This document shows, in pieces, positions 1 to 10,800 of a DNA stretch of 64,000 nt. Made by a program: the position numbers and the translations under genes. The DNA is from Cyclobacteriaceae bacterium (GTDB taxonomy: Bacteria > Bacteroidota > Bacteroidia > Cytophagales > Cyclobacteriaceae), in the NCBI GenBank assembly GCA_028278225.1, contig JANQEU010000079.1, forward strand, positions 248,001 to 312,000. Reading direction: 5' to 3'. The notes beneath the pieces were generated by a model, which was given only the letters and a program-made list of their open reading frames with translations, did not search any database and had not been told where the DNA came from. Within the stretch, counting starts at the first letter, position 1, and every line of letters starts with the position of its first letter.

Positions 1-1
1 G

Positions 2-496
2 GTAAGCCAGCTCAAAGACCTCATTGAGAAAAGAAAAGTAAGTATCGGTTTACATACGGAATTCACCTATGATCAACATGAAAAGCAGATAAAAGATCAA
101 TTCGAGAAGTTTGTCCGAATATTCGAAATCCAGCCGGATCATCTTGATATCCATAAGGAACATTTGCATACCGGATATCATCACCTGGTTGCTGATTTCT
201 GCAAATCCAGGGGAATCCCTTTTAGAAATCACGGAAATGGATTTGAAGGTTTAAAAACAACCGATAAAAAGTACTTTTTCGGGTCGACTCCTGATTTTTC
301 AGCAATAGATCAATGGCTAAAAGAACTGAGAGATAATGAAGTCAATGAACTCGTCTTTCATCCGGGAAGATATGATCCGGATTGCCCCTCAAGCCTGAAC
401 AGGGACAGGGAGATCGATATTGATCATATTGTCAGGATCAATGACCATCTTGGAGATTACAATATCGATTTAGTGAGTTTTCTGATATTGCATTGA
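2..496 (+). CDS. YdjC/ChbG-like carbohydrate deacetylase, 5' truncated
   Basis: The reading frame is open from the first bases of the window and ends at 496, so only the C-terminal 164 residues are present. The family removes acetyl groups from small carbohydrates (chitooligosaccharide type) with a metal held by Asp and His. Visible motifs are GLHTEF, DHLDIHKEH (equivalent of the family DHxDSHxH metal site) and VFHPGRYDPD (equivalent of the family HPG segment). An internal Met at 164 would start after the DHLD motif and is not the real start. It converges with the GH5-like gene, 16 bases away. The catalytic Asp region lies outside the window, so the exact subfamily cannot be judged. Confidence 0.72.
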   Translation, partial: VSQLKDLIEKRKVSIGLHTEFTYDQHEKQIKDQFEKFVRIFEIQPDHLDIHKEHLHTGYHHLVADFCKSRGIPFRNHGNGFEGLKTTDKKYFFGSTPDFSAIDQWLKELRDNEVNELVFHPGRYDPDCPSSLNRDREIDIDHIVRINDHLGDYNIDLVSFLILH

Positions 497-512
497 AAAA
501 CATATGGTATAA

Positions 513-3083
513 CTATTCCAATCGAATAGTTTCTATGGCAACTCCCTGTTTTTGATCCACCCGGTTTTCAGGAATTCCCGGACCTATGGAGAATTGCAAT
601 GTTTCCATATCTTTTATATCAAATGGAGCGTCCGAGCCACCTTCAAAATAATAAGGAAGAAATGTGGGATACGGTCTGGGCAGGGTAACCAGCGGTACCC
701 TGCTTAGATCCTCAAAAGGAATTCGATAATCTTGTTGTATGCTGTCCAGCTCAATAATTGCTCCAAAAGCTCTGCCATCCTTCGACACCAATGCAACCTG
801 AAATGCAGAACTTCCTTCTGTTAATGCCTTTCCTCTGAAAACAATTTGCGAAGTTTTGTCAAGATCCTGCTTCCTGCCTGCTATCTTCCTGCCAAAATAA
901 TACCGCATTGAATAGTCATGGATGGGTTCTCTTTCAGGATTTTCAGGGTCAACTTCAAAGAGTTTGTTGATCCTGACCTGTACTTCACTCCTTCCCGGCT
1001 CCGTTAATGGTGTTACGGCTGATTCCCATGTCCACTTGCGATACAGTTCATCTTCATCCGTAAATGCATTAAAAAGGTAAATTGGTGCCTCCTCCGATAC
1101 CACCGGTACTTCATAGGATTCATCCCAGTCAAAATCCCAGTCGCTTGGCACCTGATCATATCCACCGGGGTAAGTCCGGCTGTTGCCAGTGCCATGGACT
1201 GTTATGAAATATTTTAAATAACCTTCATCGATTACATCTTCCGGCACTTCGAAGGAATAGGTATAGCCGGATTTCCTGATCATTTCATATCGCTTGGGTG
1301 GAAAGCCACCGGCTACGGTTAATTCTATGGAATCCGGCTCATATTGTGAGACATATGATGCGGTAATGAGGTATGGGTTACCGCTGCTTATCTGAGTGGG
1401 CGGGTTATGCAAAAGATATGACTCCTTCAAAGTCGTACCAGGGGCAGTAAATTCCTCTAATCGCATATTCTTCCATTTCTCGCCTGGATTAATTTTTGAT
1501 TCGGCGCCCGCTTCTGTCAGCATATATGTTCCGGGCCGTATTGCAAAAGCCGATCCCTGAACTTTTGGCTGAAAAATGTTACCCTGATCAAGGGGTTTGA
1601 CAGAGAAATCATTTCCAAGATCCGGTAATGTTATGGTCATTGGCCACTCACGCCAGTTGACCACGGCAACGGTCTTTTTGAGGCTATTCCGGCCAAAGGG
1701 GTCCTTGAGCCATATTGCGTCCGGCATGACCTCAAGCCGCCAGACCCCATTGTCTATCCTGTCAAGAAAGTAGGCTCCCGTTCCTTCATAGGCAATAACA
1801 GCGGAATTTCCATAGCCAGCGATTTCTACTAATTCCTTTGGAGAAGGTGGTACCGTTAGAGTGTGATTTGTGTATATAAATTTTTTGTCGGTGACCAGCT
1901 CAGCCAGGTCCTCCTCATAGCTGATGCGGAATGATCCGAATTTTGTATTGTCCGGGAAGCTTCCGTAATCCTGATAAAGCGGAACCTGGTGAAAAACTTC
2001 CCCTGCCAGTTTCAGGCTGAGCGCCTTCCCCGGAGTGAATACCAGATTCATATAATGAGTATTGTATTCCGTATTGGCAAACGCGAGATAAGTGGGGTCA
2101 TAAGCAAAGTGACATGCCCACTGAATGCCCGCCGTGCGAAAACTTCTGGCCATCGCCGGATAGATGTAAGATCCGTTTACATCCGCTGCATCAAATTCAT
2201 AAACGATTTTGGCACCGGCTTTAAACCGTTTGTTTTGATCAAAAGTGATCTTGTAGCGATCCGTATTTGGCAACAGGTTTCCACCAAGCTCCTCCTGCGC
2301 TCCGAGGCCTGTAGGATACCACTGAAAGGTGCCACCTTCAACACCGGCATCAAAATACGCATCGATCAAATGAACACCATGACTTATGTTGTAAAAAACC
2401 GGTTTTTCACACCCTGTCCTTTTCATAGCATTGACAAGTCGCGTGACATAAGCCGTAACTTTTTCAGGGGACTCCCGGTGATGAGGCTCATTACTTATCT
2501 CGAAAGCAATAATGTTGGGATCATCCTTATAAGCAATCCCTGTGTAAGTGTTTACGTGATTCAGGAATTGGAAAAGATAATTCTCCTGGGCCATTATCGC
2601 TTCTTCATTGGTCAGACATGCGTCTTTACCATATTTATGTGAGAACCCCGGAGTTTTCTCGTCGGGTTCCGGCCACCCGTTTCCCCAGAAAGCGATTGGT
2701 GTCAATATAAACTTCATGCCCCTGTTTTGCATTTCCCGAAGCATGAAGTCAAACAATTTCAGGTGTTCATTCTCCAAAAGGTTGCCCAGCGAATCGCTGA
2801 TCTCCGTATCCCAGACATGAACTCTAAAGGCATCAAAGCCAAGGCGGGCAAAATGATATACATCATCCTTTATGGCTTGTTCATGATCCACATTCAATTT
2901 GATGGCAGACCTGTACGCATGCGCAAATGGAACAGTATAGTTTACACCAAATCCCTGAACTTCTGATCTGTCATCACGCCATCGCATTATTCCTTTATCG
3001 TCAATGAAGACGTCATTGGATTGGGAATAGGCATGAAAAAAGAACAAATAGATTACCGTAAAAATGAGTAAGAGCCTAAACAT
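513..3083 (-). CDS. GH5-like (clan A) secreted glycoside hydrolase
   Basis: An 856-residue protein with a cleavable signal peptide (hydrophobic residues about 4-20, ending AYSQ). Residues about 40-370 look like a TIM-barrel of the GH5/clan A type: GFGVNYTVP, RVHVWD, then FEISNEPHH with the acid/base Glu of the NEP motif near residue 200, and VYEFDAAD with the likely nucleophile Glu near 295. The C-terminal half (about 500-855) is beta-rich and probably carries accessory domains. ATG at 3083 was chosen; a GTG at 3086 overlaps the GH53 stop codon by one base, showing tight coupling. Last gene of PUL1. The substrate is not clear from sequence; a beta-linked glucan, mannan or galactan is possible. 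Confidence 0.75.
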   Translation of the reverse strand: MFRLLLIFTVIYLFFFHAYSQSNDVFIDDKGIMRWRDDRSEVQGFGVNYTVPFAHAYRSAIKLNVDHEQAIKDDVYHFARLGFDAFRVHVWDTEISDSLGNLLENEHLKLFDFMLREMQNRGMKFILTPIAFWGNGWPEPDEKTPGFSHKYGKDACLTNEEAIMAQENYLFQFLNHVNTYTGIAYKDDPNIIAFEISNEPHHRESPEKVTAYVTRLVNAMKRTGCEKPVFYNISHGVHLIDAYFDAGVEGGTFQWYPTGLGAQEELGGNLLPNTDRYKITFDQNKRFKAGAKIVYEFDAADVNGSYIYPAMARSFRTAGIQWACHFAYDPTYLAFANTEYNTHYMNLVFTPGKALSLKLAGEVFHQVPLYQDYGSFPDNTKFGSFRISYEEDLAELVTDKKFIYTNHTLTVPPSPKELVEIAGYGNSAVIAYEGTGAYFLDRIDNGVWRLEVMPDAIWLKDPFGRNSLKKTVAVVNWREWPMTITLPDLGNDFSVKPLDQGNIFQPKVQGSAFAIRPGTYMLTEAGAESKINPGEKWKNMRLEEFTAPGTTLKESYLLHNPPTQISSGNPYLITASYVSQYEPDSIELTVAGGFPPKRYEMIRKSGYTYSFEVPEDVIDEGYLKYFITVHGTGNSRTYPGGYDQVPSDWDFDWDESYEVPVVSEEAPIYLFNAFTDEDELYRKWTWESAVTPLTEPGRSEVQVRINKLFEVDPENPEREPIHDYSMRYYFGRKIAGRKQDLDKTSQIVFRGKALTEGSSAFQVALVSKDGRAFGAIIELDSIQQDYRIPFEDLSRVPLVTLPRPYPTFLPYYFEGGSDAPFDIKDMETLQFSIGPGIPENRVDQKQGVAIETIRLE

Positions 3084-3085
3084 CA

Positions 3086-4270
3086 CTATTCCGAATCAGG
3101 ATATATGTATTCATGCTCAGGGTAATCAATCACCTCATGTGCATTACCGGTGAAATCAAAAAAAGTATTGTTTTCCCAGGATGAGCCCTTACCCCAGAGA
3201 TCCCTTAAATCGGACGATATCCACGCGGGCTCCCAATATATAATCCCCAGACCACCACCATCGATCACCTCCTGGGTCATGGTCGTAACAATACCATATT
3301 GTCCCTCTACTGTAAAGGGGTAATCGTCCAGGGCACTGCCAGATCCGAAAATATTACCATAACCATCAATTCCGGATGCCGACCAGGGATAGGCAGTTTC
3401 AAGAATCATTACGTCCTTGTCAAATTTGGTTCTGAAGTCCTCAATGACAATGCTGAGACTGCTGACAGGAATAGATGTATGCCATATGGGATAATAGGAA
3501 AAACCGATTATATCAAAATCATTGACACCTCCGTTTTCGGTGATGTTTTCAAACCACCAATTCACATGTTTGGGGTCCGCGACGTGCAGTACAATCTTAG
3601 TATTGGGTTCTACATCCTTTATCGCCTGTATCGCCCGGTTAAAAATCAGGCCAAGATTTGCCCAGTTTCCATTGCAGACATTGCATGGAGGGAATCCATC
3701 CGGGGCATCGGTATAAAGCATCCCGCAGTTTGTTTCATTTCCGACCTGAACAAATTCCGGCATCAATTCTCCGGTAGCCAAATCAGTTAATACATTGTAT
3801 GTATAATTATAGACAGAATCGGCCATCACCTCAATATCTCTTACTTCCAGCCAGGCCGCCGGAATATGCTGCTTGCCCGGATCAGCCCAGGTATCCGAGT
3901 AATGGAAATCCAACAGAACTGACATCCCCTGCTCTTTGGCTTTCCTGATTGATTTTTCAACATCCGGAAGATCGTTATAGAGTTGAGTGCCTTCCTCGCC
4001 GTATACTTCTTTCGTCCAAACCGGATTATGCCATAACCGAAACCTGGCAAGGTTTGTACCGTGCTCCGCAAAAATCTGGTAGGGATCCCTTATTTCTCCT
4101 TCATCCAGATACTGTCCGTTATGATCAAGGATCTGGTTAACATACGACAAATCCGCTCCAAAATAGAACTCCGGTGAAGGTTGACGGGCATTGTCATTAG
4201 AACTGCAGTTCACAAAGAGAAGGGGGATGATGAAACAGCCAACCCCCACTATTCTTTTTAACCTTCTCAC
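3086..4270 (-). CDS. GH53 arabinogalactan endo-beta-1,4-galactanase, lipoprotein
   Basis: A 394-residue lipoprotein (hydrophobic leader, then FVNC lipobox) expected at the outer membrane. GH53 enzymes cut internal beta-1,4-galactosyl bonds of type I (arabino)galactan. The family signatures are clear: FYFGADLSYV at the start of the barrel, RFRLWHNP, VLLDFHYSDTWADPGKQ, VGNETNCGML with the acid/base Glu, and MILETAYPWS with the nucleophile Glu. Length fits GH53 without extra domains. The start is a GTG; there is no in-frame ATG before the upstream stop. It lies 13 bases after the SusA-like gene and overlaps the GH5-like gene start region, so it is part of the PUL1 operon. Confidence 0.93.
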   Translation of the reverse strand: MRRLKRIVGVGCFIIPLLFVNCSSNDNARQPSPEFYFGADLSYVNQILDHNGQYLDEGEIRDPYQIFAEHGTNLARFRLWHNPVWTKEVYGEEGTQLYNDLPDVEKSIRKAKEQGMSVLLDFHYSDTWADPGKQHIPAAWLEVRDIEVMADSVYNYTYNVLTDLATGELMPEFVQVGNETNCGMLYTDAPDGFPPCNVCNGNWANLGLIFNRAIQAIKDVEPNTKIVLHVADPKHVNWWFENITENGGVNDFDIIGFSYYPIWHTSIPVSSLSIVIEDFRTKFDKDVMILETAYPWSASGIDGYGNIFGSGSALDDYPFTVEGQYGIVTTMTQEVIDGGGLGIIYWEPAWISSDLRDLWGKGSSWENNTFFDFTGNAHEVIDYPEHEYIYPDSE

Positions 4271-4283
4271 TGGTTTTGAAATA

Positions 4284-6152
4284 TTACCTTATCTCAATGA
4301 TCATGGGAGACATTGCCGGTACCATTAATGTTGTCTCCAGTGATACATCATTATCCGAGATCACTTCGTAGCCGCTGGTTGCATCACCCAGACCTTCCGA
4401 AAAACGTGACAGATCAAGTTCAAAGTCATTTTCATTTTTGCTTAAGACTGTCATTACTTTGCCTTCTTCGTTCATTCGGAACAGGACATAAATGCCATCT
4501 TTCGGGTTGTAGTGCAGGAGGCCACCATTATGAACCACAGTGTTACCTTTTCTCCAGTTCAATAGCTTCTTCATGAATGCCTGCGCATCATTCTGCTGCT
4601 CCGAAAGTCCGGCCCCTGTGAATCCATTGATCTCATCTCTTGACCATCCACCCGGAAAATCGGACCTGATGATCCCATGATCCGTTGTACCCGGATTATT
4701 CATTAGTATCTCAGTTCCGTAATAGATCTGTGGAATTCCCCTTATCGTCATGTAATAAGCAATACCAAGCCTGAATAAATTGTAATTTTCGTTGACCTGG
4801 GTGAAAAATCTTGACATGTCGTGGTTGTCCGGAAACACCACGAGGTTGAACGGATCTGCATACACGAAATCATTGGCAAGTGTCTCATAAGCACTTAACC
4901 ATCCCGACCATCTGGTTTGCTTGTCATTTAGTGCCTTGGTGAGCTTTTCCTGCAGCGGAAAGTCCATCAAACTGGGCAGACAGGAGGTGTACCCATTTGG
5001 ATTTTCCTTACCCCTTTGCCAATGTGCAACAATAGAAGGATTTCCATGCCATTCTTCACCGACAATATTGAAATTGGGATATTCATTCATGACCTGGCAG
5101 GTCCAGTCAGTCATAAATTCCTTGCCCGGGTACGGATAGGTGTCCATCCTAATACCATCCAGCCCGGCATATTCAATCCACCAAATGGTGTTTTGAATCA
5201 AATATTTGGCCATGTAAGGATTTCGCTGATTGAGATCAGGCATAGTGGTCACAAACCATCCGTCGACGAAATCAGACAGATCCGTTTGTGACACGTAAGG
5301 ATCCTGGATGGTTGCTTTTCTATGAGAGGTTATCCGATATTCTCCTCTTAAGTATTCATCCTGAAAGTTCACCCAGTCCGATGTGGGGAGATCTTTCATC
5401 CACCAGTGTTCCGATCCGTTATGATTAACGATCATGTCCATGATCATCTTGATCCCTTTTTCCTTTGCCTTCAGGCCTAGTTCCCTGTATTCCTCATTGG
5501 ACCCAAATCTTGAGTCAACTTTATAGAAGTCCGTTGTGGAATAACCATGGTAGGAGTATCGTTCCATATCATTTTCGAGAACAGGATTTACCCATATCGC
5601 AGTGAATCCCATGTCCCCGATGTAGTCAAGGTTATCAATGATCCCTCTGATATCACCGCCATGCCGTCCGCCTATGTTTTCCCTGTTTGCCGCTTCTTTC
5701 AATCCGTCTATCGTGTCGTTATCCGGATTGCCATTGGCAAACCGATCCGGAGTGATCAGATACATCACATCTGAAGTGTTGAATCCTGCTCTGTCTGCAG
5801 ATCCCTCCTCTCTTTCATTTAGTTCATAGTCGTAAGAATAAAGCGTTCTCCTGCCACGATTGAAGCTGATTTCGAAAGAGCCTGGTTTAACATCAGGTGA
5901 CAACCTTAGATCAATTACCAGGTAGTTCGGACTTTGCAGTCTTGTCACTTGCCTCAGCTCCACACCATCATAATCCTCAATTGCTACAGACAGATCGGCA
6001 ACATTTTCCGAGTAAACCATCAGTTGCAATTCCGGGTTTTTCATTCCCGTCCACCAGAATGGTGGTTCCACCCGATCAAGGGATTGGGCTACCAGCATAT
6101 TTGATAAAAAAACAAATGTTGCAAGACAGAGTACGTTTTTAATGGTATTCAT
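4284..6152 (-). CDS. susA: SusA-like GH13 alpha-amylase (neopullulanase type)
   Basis: A 622-residue protein with a signal peptide (about residues 1-22, ending LVAQ), so probably periplasmic. An N-terminal beta-domain starting RVEPPFWWTGM is typical of SusA/neopullulanase-type GH13. The four GH13 regions are intact: MIVNHNG, GIRMDTYPY (nucleophile Asp), IVGEEWHGN (acid/base Glu) and FPDNHDMSRF (transition-state Asp). The family hydrolyses maltooligosaccharides and pullulan taken up by SusC/SusD. It lies about 100 bases after susD and 13 bases before the galactanase. Activity on alpha-glucan is secure by family; fine specificity is inferred. Confidence 0.92.
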   Translation of the reverse strand: MNTIKNVLCLATFVFLSNMLVAQSLDRVEPPFWWTGMKNPELQLMVYSENVADLSVAIEDYDGVELRQVTRLQSPNYLVIDLRLSPDVKPGSFEISFNRGRRTLYSYDYELNEREEGSADRAGFNTSDVMYLITPDRFANGNPDNDTIDGLKEAANRENIGGRHGGDIRGIIDNLDYIGDMGFTAIWVNPVLENDMERYSYHGYSTTDFYKVDSRFGSNEEYRELGLKAKEKGIKMIMDMIVNHNGSEHWWMKDLPTSDWVNFQDEYLRGEYRITSHRKATIQDPYVSQTDLSDFVDGWFVTTMPDLNQRNPYMAKYLIQNTIWWIEYAGLDGIRMDTYPYPGKEFMTDWTCQVMNEYPNFNIVGEEWHGNPSIVAHWQRGKENPNGYTSCLPSLMDFPLQEKLTKALNDKQTRWSGWLSAYETLANDFVYADPFNLVVFPDNHDMSRFFTQVNENYNLFRLGIAYYMTIRGIPQIYYGTEILMNNPGTTDHGIIRSDFPGGWSRDEINGFTGAGLSEQQNDAQAFMKKLLNWRKGNTVVHNGGLLHYNPKDGIYVLFRMNEEGKVMTVLSKNENDFELDLSRFSEGLGDATSGYEVISDNDVSLETTLMVPAMSPMIIEIR

Positions 6153-6254
6153 GAGAAAATTTTAGGTCATAAGTAAATTAGGCAGAACCAAAAGCGTCAC
6201 AAGCACTTTCGATTCTGCCTATAATTATCAATTAATATAATTTTCCAATCTCAA

Positions 6255-7850
6255 TCAATACCCATCGTTTTGTACCAGTCTGGGATTGGAATTGAGATCA
6301 GTGGCCGGGATTGGAAAGATTCGCAAGTGATCTGACACACCTGTTCCGGCCGGATCATTACCTTTCCAGTTCCAAACCCTGCTACTGCCGGTAAACTGCC
6401 CGAACCTGATCAAATCAATTCTCCGGTGAGCTTCATAATATAACTCCCTGGACCGCTCATCAAGAATGAAATCCAATGTCAATTCCCCGGCGGTCAGATT
6501 CCTGGAGGCATCACCAAACGCCCGTTCCCGCAAATCATTAACCAATTGCAATGCCGTGGACGCAGATCCATTCCCTCCTCTAAGCGTAGCTTCCGCATAC
6601 ATAAGATGCGCATCAGCCAGCCTGAACATCGGGAAATCGGTATCCACAAAAGTCAGATCACTCCCTTGAGAACCATCGGAATTTATATTACTGTATTTCG
6701 GCACACCATATCCATGTGTTTCTTCCAAAATATCGGCAATGTCCTTCGTCCGGTTGCCACCATCCGTATAGAAAATTTGTCTGGTATCCGACGCATCCAG
6801 AACGTTGGGTGAGGTTTCGAATACCTCTACAAATTGTTCCGTTGCGCGTACACCTGACCAGGCTGCTGATACACCATAATCCGCTTCCATGGTACTTTCC
6901 TGCGTTGTAAACAACATACCATGAACCATAAAAGTCGTACCTCCCCATCCCTGTGAAGAAGTGCCATCCGAATTCAATGAAAATATTATTTCATCAGACG
7001 TATGGTTATCTGCCATGAAGTTTTCAAGGTAGTTTGCTTTTAAGCTATAACCGGCAGCAAGAATATTGTCCACATCAGCAATAACCTGATCCATGGCTCC
7101 GGCATACGCAGTTCCAAGATATACCTCACTGTTTAGCATCAGCTTTGCCCGTAACATCCAAACCGCTCCCCTATCCGCATGGCCGTATACGCCCTGTCTC
7201 GCGTCCGGAAGTTCCGGTTCAATCTCATTCAGTTCCGTTAAAATGAAATCAAAAATTTCCTGCGGTGTACTTTGCACCGGAAGATCGGAGGTGATGGCTG
7301 TAATGATTGGTATGTTCCTGTATAAATCAAACGCATGCCAGTAGGCCAGAGCCCGGACGAAACGTGCTTCAGCCCTGTAGGTATCAATTGTCGGCCTGAA
7401 ATCAGGACTGATCCCATTCTCACTAAGTTTGGATTCCGTACTGATCCTTAGAAAATCATTGCATAGTGAAATCGTGTAGAAAATCCGGTAGTACAATACC
7501 CTCACAAATTGATTTTCAGAAGACCAGGTCATCGTATTCAAATCCTGAATGCCTGCATCCTGCCACCTTATCACTGCTTCATCAGTTGTCAATTCCTGAG
7601 CTTTCCAGTATGCCCGGATGTAGCTATTAAAACCTTCATCCGGAATGATTGTCAAATCCGTATCTCCCGCTGGTCCCTGCTGTCCTGTGAGGATCATACT
7701 CCCGTAAAGTTTAGCCAGATAAGATGTGTATGAACTCTCATCCGTGAAGACAATGTTGTCCAACAATTCATTGTTTGGAACCAGATCAAGGTCAGTACAT
7801 GACGTTGAGCTAAATATTACTAATAGTGTTATTATTGCGATCTTTTTCAT
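6255..7850 (-). CDS. susD: SusD-like glycan-binding outer-membrane lipoprotein
   Basis: A 531-residue SusD/RagB protein. After ATG at 7850 the leader MKKIAIITLLVIFSSTSC gives a lipobox Cys, so the protein is lipid-anchored on the cell surface. SusD partners cap the SusC barrel and bind the oligosaccharide. The TPR-rich N-terminal part (AEARFVRALAYWHAFDLYRNIP) and the C-terminal SusD segment (LRERAFGDAS, RRIDLIRFGQF, IFPIP) are both present. A TTG at 7862, touching the susC stop, would add four residues; ATG is preferred because it gives a normal lipoprotein leader preceded by a purine-rich GAAGGGGAAA. Co-transcribed with susC. Confidence 0.95.
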   Translation of the reverse strand: MKKIAIITLLVIFSSTSCTDLDLVPNNELLDNIVFTDESSYTSYLAKLYGSMILTGQQGPAGDTDLTIIPDEGFNSYIRAYWKAQELTTDEAVIRWQDAGIQDLNTMTWSSENQFVRVLYYRIFYTISLCNDFLRISTESKLSENGISPDFRPTIDTYRAEARFVRALAYWHAFDLYRNIPIITAITSDLPVQSTPQEIFDFILTELNEIEPELPDARQGVYGHADRGAVWMLRAKLMLNSEVYLGTAYAGAMDQVIADVDNILAAGYSLKANYLENFMADNHTSDEIIFSLNSDGTSSQGWGGTTFMVHGMLFTTQESTMEADYGVSAAWSGVRATEQFVEVFETSPNVLDASDTRQIFYTDGGNRTKDIADILEETHGYGVPKYSNINSDGSQGSDLTFVDTDFPMFRLADAHLMYAEATLRGGNGSASTALQLVNDLRERAFGDASRNLTAGELTLDFILDERSRELYYEAHRRIDLIRFGQFTGSSRVWNWKGNDPAGTGVSDHLRIFPIPATDLNSNPRLVQNDGY

Positions 7851-7862
7851 TTTCCCCTTCAA

Positions 7863-10800
7863 TTAAAATGTTAAACTTATTCCGCCGATATAGGTGGTAG
7901 ACCTTGGATACAGATTATTATCAATTCCGGATGGTATCTCCGGATCAATGCCCGAATAGCCAGTGATCGTGAACAGATTCTGACCGGTTGCATAGATCCG
8001 TATAGTTGTCCATTCCAATTGATCATAGGTAAACCCTAAAGTCACATTATCAAGCTTAAGGAATGAGCCATTTTCCACGTAGTAATCTGAAAGCAACTGC
8101 TTTTCATTAAATAAGGTCTCCAGGCCGGACTCGTGCATATTCTGTGGTACACGACCTCTGAATCTTTCAAAATTTCCCGTATTGGAGGCAACATTGTTAT
8201 AAACATAGTTTCCAATGTTACTCCTGAATGTCATGGAAAGATCAAACCACTTGTAGTTGATATTTGAGGTAAGTCCCAGTATCCAGTCGGGAGCAGGTTT
8301 TTCAAATGGTACCAGATCATCTTCATTGATAATTCCATCCGTATCATCGGGTTTTCCATCCCCATCAGAATCAACAGTTAGCTCATCAACGTACATATTC
8401 GTGGGATTCGTGTTGTCCTCAATTGGGTTACCCCCTTCATCAAATCTGTGCCTGTGCACATAAAATGAATTGATTGGTTTGCCTACCTGCAATACCTGTA
8501 TCGTTTGTCCTACATCGCCTGAAATACCACCAACCTGATAGACCACATCATTTTGTGAACCGGTTATGATGGAGTTATCAAGTTTCTGGATCTCGTTCTT
8601 GTTAAAGGCTGCATTGAAACCCAGATTTACCGTGAGATCAGCGGTTTGAACTACGGGACTACTGATCTCAAATTCAACGCCTTTGTTTTGAAGTTCTCCA
8701 ATGTTTGTAAGGATCCTGTCGGCCAATACAGACCCTGCAGGGAATGCAATGGTAAATAACAGATCCTTTGTATCCTTTTGATAGTATTCTATCGAACCTG
8801 CCAATTTTCCATCAAAGAATTCATAGTCCGCACCTATATTCAGCGACGAGGTTTCTTCCCACTTGAGGTTAGGATCTACCCCCTCAGGCCTGAGCATCGG
8901 GAAAAAGGAGTTGCCGAATTGATACTGTGCTTGTGCATCGGACAACCCATAAGCCGGGATATATTTGTAATCCTCAATTTCCTGACTTCCGGTTATACCC
9001 CAGCCCAGTCTCAACTTCAGGTAATTCATGATGCCTGTTACTCCGCCCATGAAAGGTTCATTGGTAATTCTCCAACCAGCCGCAAATGACGGGAACAGAC
9101 CCCATCGATTCTTTTCGCCAAACCTTGTGGAACCATCCCTTCTCAATGTAGTTGTCAGGACGTATTTGTCCTGAACTGAGAGATTCACCCTGCCATAGAA
9201 AGAAATCAACCTGTTTTCCAATACCGGGTTACTTACACGGATGATACTGCCATCACCCGGAGCCGGCCTGTTGAGACCGAACAGGTCCGTGGTCAGTGAA
9301 TCCACCGAAAAATTGGGGAAGGAAGAATCAAAATCCTGATAAGAATAACCACCCAGAACGGTCACGTCAGCATCAAAAGCTTCCACACGTGTTTGATACT
9401 CACCAAAAAGTTCGAATAATAAACTTTCACGTGTCATACGTTCCAGTCCCCAGGAACCTCCGTTGTTTTCCTGGGATTTGAGAAACGAAGCAAAGTATCG
9501 CCGACGCTCTCCCCGCTGAGTATCAAATGCAAGGTTTGTCTGAATTGTAGCTCCATCAATAAACGGAAGCTCATAACGAAGTTCAGTGTTGGTAACACTT
9601 CTGAAACTTTCACCTATTTGATCCTGTAAGTTTATTTCAGCAACCGGGTTTTTAACAGCCAAAGGATCTGTCCATTCCCAATATCCGCCAAACGGGCTAT
9701 TAGGATCGTATACGGGTTGAGTAGGTGCCATGGCCATCGCATTTCCAATTTGATTGGAGGCGAAAACATCATTGGTAATTGCGTTCTTACTTCCAAATTT
9801 AAAATGGAGTGTATTGTTAAGCACTGATTTGTTCAGGTTGAAATTCACGTTTTTCCGCTCCGTATGTGATGTCTTCAACACGCCGTCAATGGTCTGAAAA
9901 CCTCCGGATAAACGGTAACTACCATCTTCAATGCCGCCGGCAACTGAAAAGTTATGGGATTGAGAAGAAGCTGTTTGTGTCACGAGATCCATCCAGTCCG
10001 TATCTGAGGTCCCCAGAGAATCAAGATTACGCGTTCCCCAAATATTCATTGCGGCGATAAACTCGGCAGTACTAAGAATGGGAACAGTTTCAACGAATTT
10101 GCTCACACCAAAGCTTGCATCGTAAGTCACCTGCGGCTGATCCAGATTTCCCCCGGTTTTCGTTGTAATGATGATCACACCATTGGCGCCTCGGGAACCA
10201 TAAATGGCAGCAGCTGAAGCATCTTTCAAAACGGTAATATTCTCAATTTCATTAGGATTCAGAAAGTTCAATGGGTTCCTCCCTCCAATATATCCGCCTG
10301 GATTATGAGGTGTATTATCGATCGGCACACCATCGATTACATACAATGGCTCATTACTAGCGGTAATTGAAGTTCCTCCTCTTATTCTGACACTTACCTG
10401 ACCACCAGGTTCGCCACTATTGGAGATGATGGAAACTCCGGCAACCTTCCCGCTAAGCAACTGATCCGGAGATGTAAGCATTCCCTTGTTAAATAATGCT
10501 TCATCGACAGTGGCAACAACACCTGTTACATCACCTTTCTCCACAGTACCGTAACCAACTACAACAATCTCCTGCAATTCCGTAACATCCACTCCCATAT
10601 CTACATCAATAACTGTTCTGTTACCAACAACTTCTTCCACTGTCTGGTAGCCGACGAAAGAAAAGACCAGGGTGGCGCCTACCGGAACTTCCAACCGGTA
10701 ATTGCCGTCAAAATCAGTAACGGTGCCCGTGGTAGTACCTTTTACCACGACGGAGACGCCCGGTATACTAAAATCATCGGTGGCATCCTTGACCTTTCCT

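Noticed and set aside
1989-2642. 217-codon frame opposite the GH5-like gene
   Set aside because: It lies wholly on the antisense strand of a well-supported enzyme, has no recognisable motif, and similar shadow frames occur opposite every long gene here.
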